Shown: positions 9,404 to 15,426 of the stretch, piece by piece | Numbering within the stretch: the first letter of the stretch is position 1 | Layout: every line of letters starts with the position of its first letter | From: a virus | Virus record (IMG/VR): IMGVR_UViG_3300025669_000069 | Coordinates: 1 to 43,730 of that record | Strand: one strand, 5' to 3' | Length of the DNA: 43,730 nt | Notes under the pieces: generated by a model | The model's input: the letters and a program-made list of their open reading frames with translations, nothing else | What the model was told of the DNA's origin: nothing | Databases searched by the model: none | Program-made: the position numbers and the translations under genes

Positions 9404-10551
9404 AACTACCAGTAGTTTATTCGCAACATGACATTAGATGGAACGACCTAAAACTAGGTGGTTCCAATTCGAGTATCGGGGGATATGGTTGTACCATTGC
9501 CGTTTACAGTATGCTGGCAGAATATTATGGACACCATATTAATCCAGCAGGTTTTAATAAGCTAATGATTGAGAAGGGTTTATATGTAGGAACGTACAAG
9601 AACCTGTATTCAATGAATGCTATTACAAAACTATTTCCAGATATTAAATACAGAGGATTCACAGACACTCCAAACGCAGTAACAGACGAACAGTTTGCAC
9701 TGATTCATAGAGAGTTAGATAATAAAAGACCAGTTGTAATTAAGGTAAAGACATCCCGTAGTTATCATTATGTCCTTGCGACAGATTATACAGGACAGGG
9801 GTTAGAGATTGTAGATCCGATAGATGGAAGGATACGGACTCTAAGAAGTAGATATGGTACAGATAGATTCGCTATACACAGGTACGTTTTTCATACAGGT
9901 ATTTTAGTAAACACAAGTATGCCGACATTAGATTTTTCACAGGGAAGTTTTCTTGCAGACACAAACGGGAAGTACAATGCTTCCGTAGGACTGGTAGAGA
10001 TTATAGAACAAAGAGGGGGTAATGTAGTTATACAAGCTTTCTGGCCAGATGGGACAGAGTTTAAGAGGGAGGTTCCTTTCCATGAATTGACGCTGCTTAA
10101 TAGGGATACCAAGACTTTGGAAGAAGAGATTGAGAGATTGATTCTTTCTAATAATAATTCGATGGCGCAATTGAAGACGGCCTTAGTTTCAGAAGGTGCG
10201 GCGAAAGCAAGAGCCACTAATCTAGATGAAATGCTAGCAAAAACAAAAACAGATATTAAAAGAGAAGTTGCAGCGAATAAAATTATTCGTGATAGTCTAA
10301 TGGAAACATCAGATAAGTTGAAACAATTAGAAGGAGAGAATTATAAACTTGTTAAGCAAGTTATAGCCTATAGTAGTACTTTGAAAAGAGAGAGAAAAGA
10401 GTGGGAGAAAGAAGAGGTTATCTATAAAGAGAATATAAAAGAGTTGGAGAAGAAGTTATTAGAGAACCCCTTGTTCTTTAAACAAGTGGTAAACAAAATT
10501 ACGGTATTTATTTTAAAAGTTATCAGTAGATGGAAAAGGTTAAAAGTTTAA
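9400..10551 (+). CDS. C39-like cysteine peptidase with coiled-coil tail
   Basis: Residues 1-170 fit the papain-like C39-type peptidase fold: Cys31 in GGYGCTIAVYSML, His123 in SYHYVLATDY and Asp139 in EIVDPIDG form a plausible triad. In phages such domains act as cell-wall endopeptidases or virion maturation proteases. The remaining ~200 residues are Glu/Lys-rich, predicted coiled coil. A holin candidate begins inside its 3' end, suggesting an endolysin role in a lysis cassette. A structural role, with the coiled coil anchoring it in the tail, is an alternative. No signal peptide is visible. Confidence 0.65.
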   Translation: MKLPVVYSQHDIRWNDLKLGGSNSSIGGYGCTIAVYSMLAEYYGHHINPAGFNKLMIEKGLYVGTYKNLYSMNAITKLFPDIKYRGFTDTPNAVTDEQFALIHRELDNKRPVVIKVKTSRSYHYVLATDYTGQGLEIVDPIDGRIRTLRSRYGTDRFAIHRYVFHTGILVNTSMPTLDFSQGSFLADTNGKYNASVGLVEIIEQRGGNVVIQAFWPDGTEFKREVPFHELTLLNRDTKTLEEEIERLILSNNNSMAQLKTALVSEGAAKARATNLDEMLAKTKTDIKREVAANKIIRDSLMETSDKLKQLEGENYKLVKQVIAYSSTLKRERKEWEKEEVIYKENIKELEKKLLENPLFFKQVVNKITVFILKVISRWKRLKV

Positions 10552-10784
10552 TTAATAAAATCCCAAAAGAAATTAAAGATGGATTTATTAAAGGAGTAAA
10601 GGTATCTGGTTACATTGGAGTTTCAGTTGGGCTAGGAGTTTTATTCAGTGAAGAGTTCAAAGGTGTGCTGTCAGAATATGGATGGTATGCAATGTATGGG
10701 GGCGTAATAAATGTCGCCTTGTCCGTATTAACGAAAATCTTAAAGGAGAAATATCCGGACTTGATTATATTCAGATTGGTCTAG
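10530..10784 (+). CDS. Holin-like protein
   Basis: 84 residues with two hydrophobic segments (GYIGVSVGLGVLF and YAMYGGVINVALSVL) separated by a short charged turn, and a charged N-terminus. This is the usual size and topology of a class II holin. It overlaps the end of the peptidase gene by 22 bases and is followed at once by a strong terminator, so it is the last gene of the rightward late operon. Identification rests on topology and neighbours. Confidence 0.65.
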   Translation: MEKVKSLINKIPKEIKDGFIKGVKVSGYIGVSVGLGVLFSEEFKGVLSEYGWYAMYGGVINVALSVLTKILKEKYPDLIIFRLV

Positions 10785-10797
10785 TAGTACAAACAGA

Positions 10798-10825
10798 AAG
10801 ACCCGCATAAAGCGGGTCTTTTTTT
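10798..10825 (+). terminator. Rho-independent terminator of structural operon
   Basis: A 9-bp perfect stem (AAGACCCGC / GCGGGTCTT) with a 5-base loop is followed by a run of T. It lies between the rightward holin-like gene and the leftward tRNA cluster. Confidence 0.93.
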
Positions 10826-10826
10826 A

Positions 10827-10940
10827 TGGTCAAGGTAGGAGTCGAACCTACGCACTGTGGGGGCTTTCCACTTATTTCGGTATTCCCTTATTCGTTGTTT
10901 TAACAACCCCCGACTGCTCTAACCACTGAGCTACTTGCCT
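10827..10940 (-). tRNA. tRNA-like gene with enlarged anticodon/variable region
   Basis: Read on the minus strand it has a canonical D-arm (GCTC AGTGGTTA GAGC), a canonical T-arm (GTAGG TTCGACT CCTAC) and a 3' CCA. The region between them is about 35-40 bases longer than in a normal class I tRNA. It contains a GTTGT/ACAAC hairpin, a possible TCGG/CCGA stem and a GTGG/CCAC hairpin. The acceptor can form only CAAG/CTTG plus weak pairs. I cannot assign an anticodon. It could be an intron-containing or class II-like tRNA, a tRNA mimic, or decayed. Confidence 0.6.
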
Positions 10941-10948
10941 TATTAAAC

Positions 10949-11022
10949 TGGTTGGGAGACTAGGAGTCGAACCTAGATGACAAAGCCCAAAACTTTGCAT
11001 CCTACCATTAGATGACCTCCCA
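10949..11022 (-). tRNA. tRNA-Gln (UUG)
   Basis: A full cloverleaf can be drawn: acceptor TGGGAG/CTCCCA, D-arm around TCTAATGGTAGGA, anticodon stem CAAAG/CTTTG with loop TTTTGGG (anticodon TTG, reads CAA), T-arm CTAGG TTCGACT CCTAG, discriminator A and an encoded CCA. This is the only orthodox tRNA in the window. It directly abuts the CCA end of the next tRNA-like element. Confidence 0.92.
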
Positions 11023-11090
11023 TGGCAAGAACCCTCGGAATCGAACCGAGCCAGTTTGGAGACCACCTCGCCAACCTTGGAACATTAGCC
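11023..11090 (-). tRNA. Degenerate or non-canonical tRNA-like element
   Basis: The 3' half is tRNA-like: T-arm CTCGG TTCGATT CCGAG, discriminator-like G and encoded CCA. Upstream of it, TCTCCAAA resembles a tRNA-Trp (CCA) anticodon loop, but the flanking bases do not pair. No complete D-arm or 7-bp acceptor stem could be drawn. It fills the space between the tRNA-Gln and the stop codon of the small membrane protein gene. It could be a decayed tRNA-Trp, a truncated tRNA, or a 3'-processing signal. Confidence 0.4.
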
Positions 11091-11267
11091 TTATTTATAA
11101 AACGCCCACATCTTTATTGTTTCGTAAACAATAATTGAAACAAGAATTCCCAATATTCCGACCATTCCCATAGAACATCCACAACCTATCTTCATGGCTA
11201 TTTCTTTGTTTAAAACCTCGAGCCCTAAGGGGTCTCTATCCTGTTCTGAGTGTTCAAGTGGTATCAT
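11091..11267 (-). CDS. Small membrane protein (58 aa)
   Basis: The open frame begins ATG with residues MIPLEHSEQD and ends TAA. Residues ~29-48 are hydrophobic (MGMVGILGILVSIIV), giving one transmembrane helix, with a CGC motif just before it and an acidic N-terminus. It starts 8 bases after the stop of the HNH gene in a tightly packed array, which supports it as real. No family is recognised. It might be a toxin-like or superinfection-related membrane peptide, but nothing in the sequence proves this. Confidence 0.6.
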   Translation of the reverse strand: MIPLEHSEQDRDPLGLEVLNKEIAMKIGCGCSMGMVGILGILVSIIVYETIKMWAFYK

Positions 11268-11274
11268 AGTGCCA

Positions 11275-11733
11275 TTAGGATGCTAAACTCGTTAGAAGGG
11301 CATCAGAGCTCGTCTGCTGGTATTTGTCCATTTCAACCATCATTTTCTCTAATTCTTGTAGGTTTCTGTATTCTTCCCCTAAAAAATCAATCGTAGTCTT
11401 CTCGGTTTTGAACTTTCTTGCCTGTAAATAGTCGAGTCGTTTCTTTCCGATATGTTTTCCAAGCCAGTCATTGAAAGCGACTAATCCAAAATAGTCTTTT
11501 GAGTGAGCTGATATTTCTCCGAACGTGTGATGTGTCGGGCAAAGCACCATTGCGTTTGCTAAATCCCATCTTAAAATCCTACAGCGTCCCTTGCCTACTA
11601 TGTGATGAACGTTTAGGGTTGGGTGTGGATTGTGACAAAACTCACAAACATCCATTGCCCGAATCTTTGCGAGTTTCTTCCATAGAGCTTCGCTCTTGCT
11701 ATTTAATTGTTTTTTCTTTTTCTTTATTGTCAT
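11275..11733 (-). CDS. HNH / NinG-like zinc nuclease
   Basis: The core has CEFC, NVHHIVGKG, the NAMVLCPTHH block and a later conserved Tyr/Trp-rich helix. These are the zinc-binding Cys/His pairs and HNH histidines seen in NinG/Rap-like recombination nucleases and other HNH proteins. I place the start at the internal ATG (MTIKKKKK). A longer frame reaches upstream but would run into the tRNA-like element. The Lys-rich N-terminus may contact nucleic acid. Likely roles are Holliday-junction or branched-DNA cleavage, or a free-standing homing-type nuclease beside tRNAs. Confidence 0.7.
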   Translation of the reverse strand: MTIKKKKKQLNSKSEALWKKLAKIRAMDVCEFCHNPHPTLNVHHIVGKGRCRILRWDLANAMVLCPTHHTFGEISAHSKDYFGLVAFNDWLGKHIGKKRLDYLQARKFKTEKTTIDFLGEEYRNLQELEKMMVEMDKYQQTSSDALLTSLAS

Positions 11734-11743
11734 TTTAAAAATT

Positions 11744-11837
11744 GGGGCGAGAGTGAGACTCGAACTCACATAGATGGTATACCCATTGCTTTACCTCGTT
11801 AGTCTGCGTCGACACACCTAACATTAAGCTATCCGCC
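11744..11837 (-). tRNA. tRNA-like element with hairpin inserted in the D-loop region
   Basis: On the minus strand, GGCG pairs with CGCC at the ends, the T-arm is GTGAG TTCGAGT CTCAC, and D-stem halves GCTT and AAGC are present. They are separated by a ~26-base insertion that itself forms a hairpin (GTTAG/CTAAC). The anticodon region is about 5 bases too short for a standard tRNA and can fold as ATGG/CCAT. No CCA is encoded and the anticodon is not assignable. It lies immediately 3' of the large structured noncoding region and may be part of that RNA. Confidence 0.45.
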
Positions 11838-11844
11838 TTGACGA

Positions 11845-11868
11845 AAGTCGCTAATTTCTTAACGACTT
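11845..11868 (-). other. 10-bp hairpin with GAAA tetraloop
   Basis: On the minus strand AAGTCGTTAA and TTAGCGACTT pair (one T-G wobble) around a GAAA loop, 7 bases before the tRNA-like element. This is the 3'-most helix of the structured RNA candidate. Confidence 0.8.
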
Positions 11869-11876
11869 CGCATCTC

Positions 11877-11893
11877 TTTCTACTATTGTAGAT
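11877..11893 (+). other. Solitary Cas12a-repeat-like hairpin
   Basis: The plus strand reads TTTCTACTATTGTAGAT, matching the conserved 3' stem-loop of type V-A (Cas12a) CRISPR repeats (TCTAC / GTAGA around a 4-5-base loop). Only one copy is seen and no cas gene is nearby. It lies inside the region otherwise interpreted as a minus-strand RNA, so it may just be one of that RNA's helices. Confidence 0.3.
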
Positions 11894-12224
11894 GAGTTGC
11901 GGCAGACACAACTTCAACAACATCGATTCATTCAGCTTACGCCTACTTATACCTACTCCATGTGTTGTACATAAAGGGCAGGACTTATTATAGTTATGTT
12001 CACCGTGAACCACCCGAAGGTGTGAGATCACTTACTGGAAGGGGGATTAAGATGTGTTTTCCAGGGATCTTGCGATCACCCTTATCCCACTTCGGGAAGC
12101 TAAGCCCGACCCCCAAGTTTGCAATTCACTATCTTGTTTTTAGCTTGTCCAACCGAAGATTACTAGGCCGACTGTCCCTTTCCTCTTCGTACATTAGGGG
12201 GTGAATACCCCTTATTCTGTCATT

Positions 12225-12292
12225 CCAGTAGAGACAACCCTTTGGTTATCCCTACTAATGATAAGGCAATGCCGAAACATTGTCTCTACTGG
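12225..12292. repeat. 13-bp inverted repeat
   Basis: CCAGTAGAGACAA and its perfect reverse complement are separated by 42 bases that contain a smaller TTATC/GATAA stem and a GGC-AAT-GCC hairpin. It is followed by an AGGGGAGG/CCTCCCCT inverted repeat (12293-12330). Both are near the 5' end of the structured RNA. Confidence 0.93.
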
Positions 12293-12340
12293 AGGGGAGG
12301 GCTCTAAAACCTTACCGGTCTACCTCCCCTAGTTGACTTT

Positions 12341-12369
12341 ATCTTATCACGTATCATCTTCCTTGTCAA
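12341..12369 (-). promoter_or_regulatory. Promoter for structured RNA/tRNA-like region
   Basis: On the minus strand: TTGACA, a 17-base spacer, then TAAGAT. It overlaps the 3' end of a 37-codon gene. Expected start is near 12334, directly at the first inverted repeat of the noncoding region. Confidence 0.8.
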
Positions 12370-12460
12370 GCATTTTCCGGAAGATTGCTTTACAAGAGAT
12401 TATTAACCCTACTAACAAAAACAGGAATGCTTCTATAACATCCCACAATCTTTTCTCCAT
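12347..12460 (-). CDS. Small membrane protein (37 aa)
   Basis: A short frame begins MEKRLWDVIEAF. One hydrophobic helix (FLFLLVGLIISC) is followed by a basic-then-acidic tail ending KEDDT. AGGA precedes the start at suitable spacing. It lies downstream of the RNA ligase gene in the same direction, and its 3' end carries the promoter of the noncoding RNA. No family is recognised. Coding status is inferred from the start signal, the plausible membrane topology and the position in the gene array. Confidence 0.5.
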   Translation of the reverse strand: MEKRLWDVIEAFLFLLVGLIISCKAIFRKMLDKEDDT

Positions 12461-12472
12461 TATCCTACGCTA

Positions 12473-12499
12473 AATATACTCTATATATTAGAGTATATT
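12473..12499. repeat. 11-bp palindrome with 5-base centre
   Basis: AATATACTCTA and TAGAGTATATT flank TATAT, between the RNA ligase stop and the small membrane protein gene. The TATACTC core resembles the repeated TATACTCA boxes at 14981-15006, so both could be binding sites for one regulator. Confidence 0.85.
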
Positions 12500-12509
12500 A
12501 TTCACAAAG

Positions 12510-13397
12510 TCAACGTTTTAGATTGTTGATAAGCGTATTCTTTAATACACTAACACACCTTTTAGAAGTAAGTGATCGGAATCTTTTAAAGCTAATTACC
12601 CAATCTGACTTAAAGATTTCAAAACCACACTCGCCAACAATGTCATGGATAATTCTATAAGGAAGGAACTTCATCATTTCCATCTGCAACTTCTCTCCCT
12701 CGTCAATCATCTTAAAAATATGCTTTTCGATTCGAGCATTAGTTACATAGGTGGCACACATCTTCGCATCGTCCGTTAGAGCGTGTTTGGGAGAGCCTCC
12801 AAATGCCAACATATGCTTTTCTTTAAATTTCTTTGTAACAAGCTTTGCAAAAATTTCTCTTTTATAGTTTTTAAAAACAATCCCCTCTGATTGTCCATCA
12901 TAATACTTTGAAGGCGGAATCATGCCCTCGTTTATCTCTTCAATGTCTTTAGCATTGCAAATTCTAACAAGAGGAACTAGAGGTAGGTCAAGTTTGTTGA
13001 ATAGGCTTACTTTTTCATCGTAGTCTAAATACCCCCCGTTTTCTAGGTCTATTACATCAAACCCCAAATAAGGAGGTATCCTATCCCAATCATATTGCAC
13101 ACTATGGGCTACACAATTCTCTCCACAGAACATTAAACCTTCGGGCTTATATTTGTCTCTCACCTTGTCAAACTTCTCCCGAAGGTATTGTATTACTCTT
13201 TTAAAGTTACCTGAACCCTCTCCCTCAAGATCGCAATTCCTACTTCCGAAATATGCTTCTCCGTCTTTAAACATAAAGCGGAAGTTAGCACCGTCGATTT
13301 TCTCCTCAATGAAGATTGTATCATCGCCATCAAGGAATATCAATTCGTTCTCTTCGTTACCAATTGCGTATATTTTTGGATACTTGATTAGGTTCAT
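12510..13397 (-). CDS. ATP-dependent RNA ligase (Rnl2-like family)
   Basis: The protein carries the nucleotidyltransferase motifs of RNA ligases: motif I EEKIDGANFR with nucleophile Lys33, motif III-like LGFDVID, motif IV EGIVFKNY and motif V AKLVTKKFKEKH. FCGEN matches another conserved block. Such enzymes seal nicked RNA, typically tRNAs cut by host defence nucleases. The ~100 C-terminal residues are helical and may recognise the substrate. The gene overlaps the preceding gene by four bases (ATGA) and lies upstream of the tRNA cluster and structured RNA, consistent with tRNA repair or processing of those unusual RNAs. Confidence 0.85.
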   Translation of the reverse strand: MNLIKYPKIYAIGNEENELIFLDGDDTIFIEEKIDGANFRFMFKDGEAYFGSRNCDLEGEGSGNFKRVIQYLREKFDKVRDKYKPEGLMFCGENCVAHSVQYDWDRIPPYLGFDVIDLENGGYLDYDEKVSLFNKLDLPLVPLVRICNAKDIEEINEGMIPPSKYYDGQSEGIVFKNYKREIFAKLVTKKFKEKHMLAFGGSPKHALTDDAKMCATYVTNARIEKHIFKMIDEGEKLQMEMMKFLPYRIIHDIVGECGFEIFKSDWVISFKRFRSLTSKRCVSVLKNTLINNLKR

Positions 13398-13810
13398 TCA
13401 AATAGACTTGGTAGTATCTCTCTTATTTTTTGTCCTTTATACATATGTGGAGCATCCAATAGAATTTTCTTTTGTTCTTTTGTAAGTACTAGCTTTGATT
13501 CTTTTTCGTATTTAGCAAGGTCATCCTTTAATTCTTTCGTCCGAGTCTTTAAGTCCTCCATCTCATGAAGGTATCTTTTTACCCCAATTAAATATTCCAC
13601 AAGCTGAAATTTCTCCGTTGCAACCTTTGATTCTTCTAGGGCCTTCATTGCTTTTGTTAAATATTTTTTCTCTACCTTGACTACTGTTCGTTCTTCTGTT
13701 CGTTCTTCTGTTCGTTCTTCTGTTCGTTCTTCTGTTCGTTCTACCTCGCACATTGTTTTTTCTTCCATGCCGGTTATCGTGACCGGATTATATGTTTCTT
13801 GTCTTATCAT
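13394..13810 (-). CDS. Coiled-coil protein with RTEE repeats
   Basis: 138 residues, no recognised family. Residues ~24-42 consist of four RTEE units encoded by a 12-base tandem repeat. The rest is a Lys/Glu-rich predicted coiled coil (LKTRTKELKDDLAKYEKES) with a short C-terminal segment. It sits between the SSB-like gene (TAATG junction) and the RNA ligase gene (ATGA overlap), so the three are probably translated together. A role as a partner in nucleic-acid repair is possible but unsupported. Confidence 0.7.
   Translation of the reverse strand: MIRQETYNPVTITGMEEKTMCEVERTEERTEERTEERTEERTVVKVEKKYLTKAMKALEESKVATEKFQLVEYLIGVKRYLHEMEDLKTRTKELKDDLAKYEKESKLVLTKEQKKILLDAPHMYKGQKIREILPSLFE
13685..13744 (-). 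repeat. 12-bp tandem repeat (RTEE codons)
   Basis: Four complete copies and one partial copy of a 12-base unit (plus strand TGTTCGTTCTTC) encode Arg-Thr-Glu-Glu. The copies are identical, suggesting slippage or recent expansion. Confidence 0.95.
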
Positions 13811-14292
13811 TAGTATGGAAGGTCTTCTGGATTAACAACATCCTTTTCTTCTTTTTCTGGTACTTTCATATCTTTTTCTGATGGAACGTAGTCTGTAATC
13901 TTACAGTATTGAACATCTTCTTGTGGTTTAATACTAAGGATTATCTGCTGTCCAATTAGTTCATTCACGTCTTCTTTACCATATAAGTCTAAGTCTCCTA
14001 ATTCTGGATATACTGCTTTAACTATATTGTATAAATTAGAGCCGTCACGTCCTTTTCTAGGGGCGGAAATAAATGGTTTAACCCAATCCTTCCATACGAG
14101 TCTATCGTTCTGGTCTCCCTCTGTTAGAACACGGAAGACAAACGTATATAATTCATCTCCCACTTTGTTGTATTTGGAATCTTCCTCAATAAACTTGTCT
14201 TTTACATCATCTATTACTACTTGATATAGACCTGCTTTCCAAGGCTTGTATTCTTTTGCTTCTTGTTTCTGCATCTTTATTGTTGCTGGCAT
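13810..14292 (-). CDS. Single-stranded DNA-binding-like protein
   Basis: 160 residues with a beta-rich core (AGLYQVVIDDVKDKF, DELYTFVFRVL, VWKDWVKPF, GQQIILSIKP, CKITDYVPS) suggestive of an OB fold. A C-terminal acidic tail ends NPEDLPY, resembling the acidic, proline-aromatic tip with which SSB proteins recruit partners. It is first in a likely operon with the coiled-coil protein and RNA ligase, under a strong promoter. It probably protects phage single strands and recruits host replication or repair factors. The family assignment rests on pattern only. Confidence 0.65.
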   Translation of the reverse strand: MPATIKMQKQEAKEYKPWKAGLYQVVIDDVKDKFIEEDSKYNKVGDELYTFVFRVLTEGDQNDRLVWKDWVKPFISAPRKGRDGSNLYNIVKAVYPELGDLDLYGKEDVNELIGQQIILSIKPQEDVQYCKITDYVPSEKDMKVPEKEEKDVVNPEDLPY

Positions 14293-14308
14293 TTTAAATA
14301 TTTCTTAA

Positions 14309-14337
14309 ATAATAACACAACAGAACCCTCTTGTCAA
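14309..14337 (-). promoter_or_regulatory. Promoter of SSB-like / RNA ligase operon
   Basis: Minus strand TTGACA, 17-base spacer, TATTAT with a TG just upstream of the -10. It lies immediately before the SSB-like gene and overlaps the 3' end of the preceding small gene. Confidence 0.85.
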
Positions 14338-14534
14338 GCCCCTATGAACCTTGCCTTTAAATCCCATAGAATGTCGTCCAAAACGTGAGCGAATTGCCAT
14401 AATTTAAACCAGTTGTTTCCGTTAAAACAGTCGTACGAATTATGAATGTTGCAATACTCACCCTTGCAACATTCATACATACAAGGCTCGTGTGGACTTA
14501 ACTTATCAAACAAGAACTGTATTAATCTCTTCAA
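14334..14534 (-). CDS. Small Cys-rich protein (66 aa)
   Basis: Contains closely spaced cysteines (EPCMYECCKGEYCNIH, DCFNGNNWF) that could bind zinc or iron, and a Trp/Phe-rich C-terminal half. No family recognised. The ATG overlaps the stop of the upstream zinc-ribbon gene by four bases, which supports translation. The promoter of the SSB-like operon starts in its last codons. Confidence 0.6.
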   Translation of the reverse strand: MKRLIQFLFDKLSPHEPCMYECCKGEYCNIHNSYDCFNGNNWFKLWQFAHVLDDILWDLKARFIGA

Positions 14535-14824
14535 GTAACAATCTTTCTACATTCGTTACAAATATAAAACATTCCCCTTTTGTAAACATCTCTACCACAA
14601 GAACACTTCTTTGACTCCTCAATATCAAGTACCTCTTCTGCATTTTTAACATTGACCTCCCCTTTGAGACTGTCAAGGATCTTTGCAGCATGTTTATCTG
14701 GTATATCCTTTACCTTATCTACTTTAAAATTCGTTTTTAATTTCTTACAAGCCTCCTCACAACCCTCTTCACCACGGCTGTCAACTAAACAAGCTATTAT
14801 TTTGTCGTAATTGTCTGTTAGCAT
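14531..14824 (-). CDS. Small zinc-ribbon protein (97 aa)
   Basis: The N-terminal ~65 residues are charged and helical. The C-terminus has CSCG and CNEC separated by 12 residues, a likely zinc ribbon. Such small zinc proteins often bind nucleic acid or modify transcription. It is preceded by a promoter and a long hairpin leader (14858-14961), so its expression may be controlled at RNA level. Function unknown. Confidence 0.7.
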   Translation of the reverse strand: MLTDNYDKIIACLVDSRGEEGCEEACKKLKTNFKVDKVKDIPDKHAAKILDSLKGEVNVKNAEEVLDIEESKKCSCGRDVYKRGMFYICNECRKIVT

Positions 14825-14857
14825 ATAATTACTCTTTTCTTTAAATCTTACACCACT

Positions 14858-14961
14858 GTTAGTAGGTTATTGGTGGGACAACAGAGGTTGGTTTGGTGGA
14901 CTCTTTTCTAATTCCACCCCTTTAATCAGATACCTGTTGTCGCCCCCAATAACCTACTAAC
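14858..14961 (-). ncRNA. Long-hairpin leader or small structured RNA
   Basis: A perfect 16-bp outer stem (GTTAGTAGGTTATTGG and complement) encloses a second 8-bp stem (GACAACAG/CTGTTGTC) and a terminal GGTGGA/TCCACC hairpin. A promoter ends 10-20 bases upstream on the minus strand, so the hairpin would form the 5' leader of the zinc-ribbon gene. It could be a regulatory leader, a stable small RNA or a replication structure. No riboswitch class was recognised. Confidence 0.75.
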
Positions 14962-14977
14962 TATTTTTAATAATCGA

Positions 14978-15006
14978 ATTATACTCAATATACTCATTAT
15001 ACTCAA
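14978..15006 (-). promoter_or_regulatory. Promoter with three TATACTCA-type repeats
   Basis: Minus strand TTGAGT, 17-base spacer, TATAAT. The promoter is built from three near-direct repeats of TGAGTATA, so a repressor could bind cooperatively across it. It directs the hairpin leader and zinc-ribbon gene. Confidence 0.65.
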
Positions 15007-15009
15007 TAA

Positions 15010-15261
15010 CTACTTATCATCTTCTCTCAAGATTGACCAATCACCTGTTTTAATTTTCTCTATCTTCTGTAATGCTCCTTCTAGTTTCTTTTCTTTTAAA
15101 TCTTTCTGTATCGATATATCATTGATATCCTTCTGAAGTTGTTCAACCCTATAAAATAGTTTCTTGATTAAACCAGCCGCTGTTTTTCTTTTGTCTTCTA
15201 TTATCTGTTTCACCGTCTCCTCTACAAGAGTTTTCGGGTTTACATCTTTAATAGGAATCAT
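15010..15261 (-). CDS. Small coiled-coil protein (83 aa)
   Basis: A charged helical protein (VEETVKQIIEDKRKT, VEQLQKDINDISIQKDLKEKKL) with no cysteines or membrane segment. No family is recognised. It has its own promoter about 75 bases upstream, with a short leader. It could be a small regulator or scaffold. Confidence 0.65.
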   Translation of the reverse strand: MIPIKDVNPKTLVEETVKQIIEDKRKTAAGLIKKLFYRVEQLQKDINDISIQKDLKEKKLEGALQKIEKIKTGDWSILREDDK

Positions 15262-15335
15262 ATTTTTCTTACTAAAATAAAAAAGGTTGTGGGTAGGTAT
15301 CTACCGTTTATCCATTGTCCCGTATGCTTGAATAG

Positions 15336-15364
15336 ATAATAGCAGAAAGATTCGACCTTGTCAA
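15336..15364 (-). promoter_or_regulatory. Promoter of small coiled-coil gene
   Basis: Minus strand TTGACA, 17-base spacer ending TGC, then TATTAT: a consensus -35 with extended -10. The leader to the gene at 15261 is about 65 bases. Confidence 0.85.
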
Positions 15365-15426
15365 GCATATTATAAAGAAAAGACCCCAAATTAATGAAGT
15401 CTTTAGGACTATTTAATAAAATTTCG

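Larger units (their letters stand above)
11845..12334 (-). ncRNA. Large structured noncoding RNA candidate (about 490 nt)
   Basis: A gene-free stretch lies directly downstream of a strong minus-strand promoter. From 5' to 3' the transcript could form: AGGGGAGG/CCTCCCCT; a 13-bp stem CCAGTAGAGACAA/TTGTCTCTACTGG with inner hairpins; an AGGGG/CCCCT hairpin; CTTA-TCCC/GGGA-TAAG; a GGG-GATC stem with GCAA tetraloop; a CACC/GGTG stem with TTCG tetraloop; GTTCAC/GTGAAC; and a 10-bp stem with GAAA tetraloop just before a tRNA-like element. Size, tetraloops and tRNA neighbours recall ornate large phage RNAs such as GOLLD and ROOL. Family membership is untested. Confidence 0.65.

Noticed and set aside
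11735-12204. Open frames of 80-98 codons on both strands in the 11.7-12.2 kb region.
   Set aside because: They cross the tRNA-like element or hairpin stems, lack start signals and have compositions unlike real genes here.
12301-12310. Minus strand reads GTTTTAGAGC, the first ten bases of a well-known type II CRISPR repeat.
   Set aside because: Only ten bases match, no second copy, no cas9 or tracrRNA partner; chance is sufficient.
11744-12334. tmRNA interpretation (structured RNA ending in a tRNA-like domain).
   Set aside because: The 5' end does not pair with the tRNA-like 3' end as required, no tag-coding frame or Ala-tRNA identity is visible, and no CCA is encoded.
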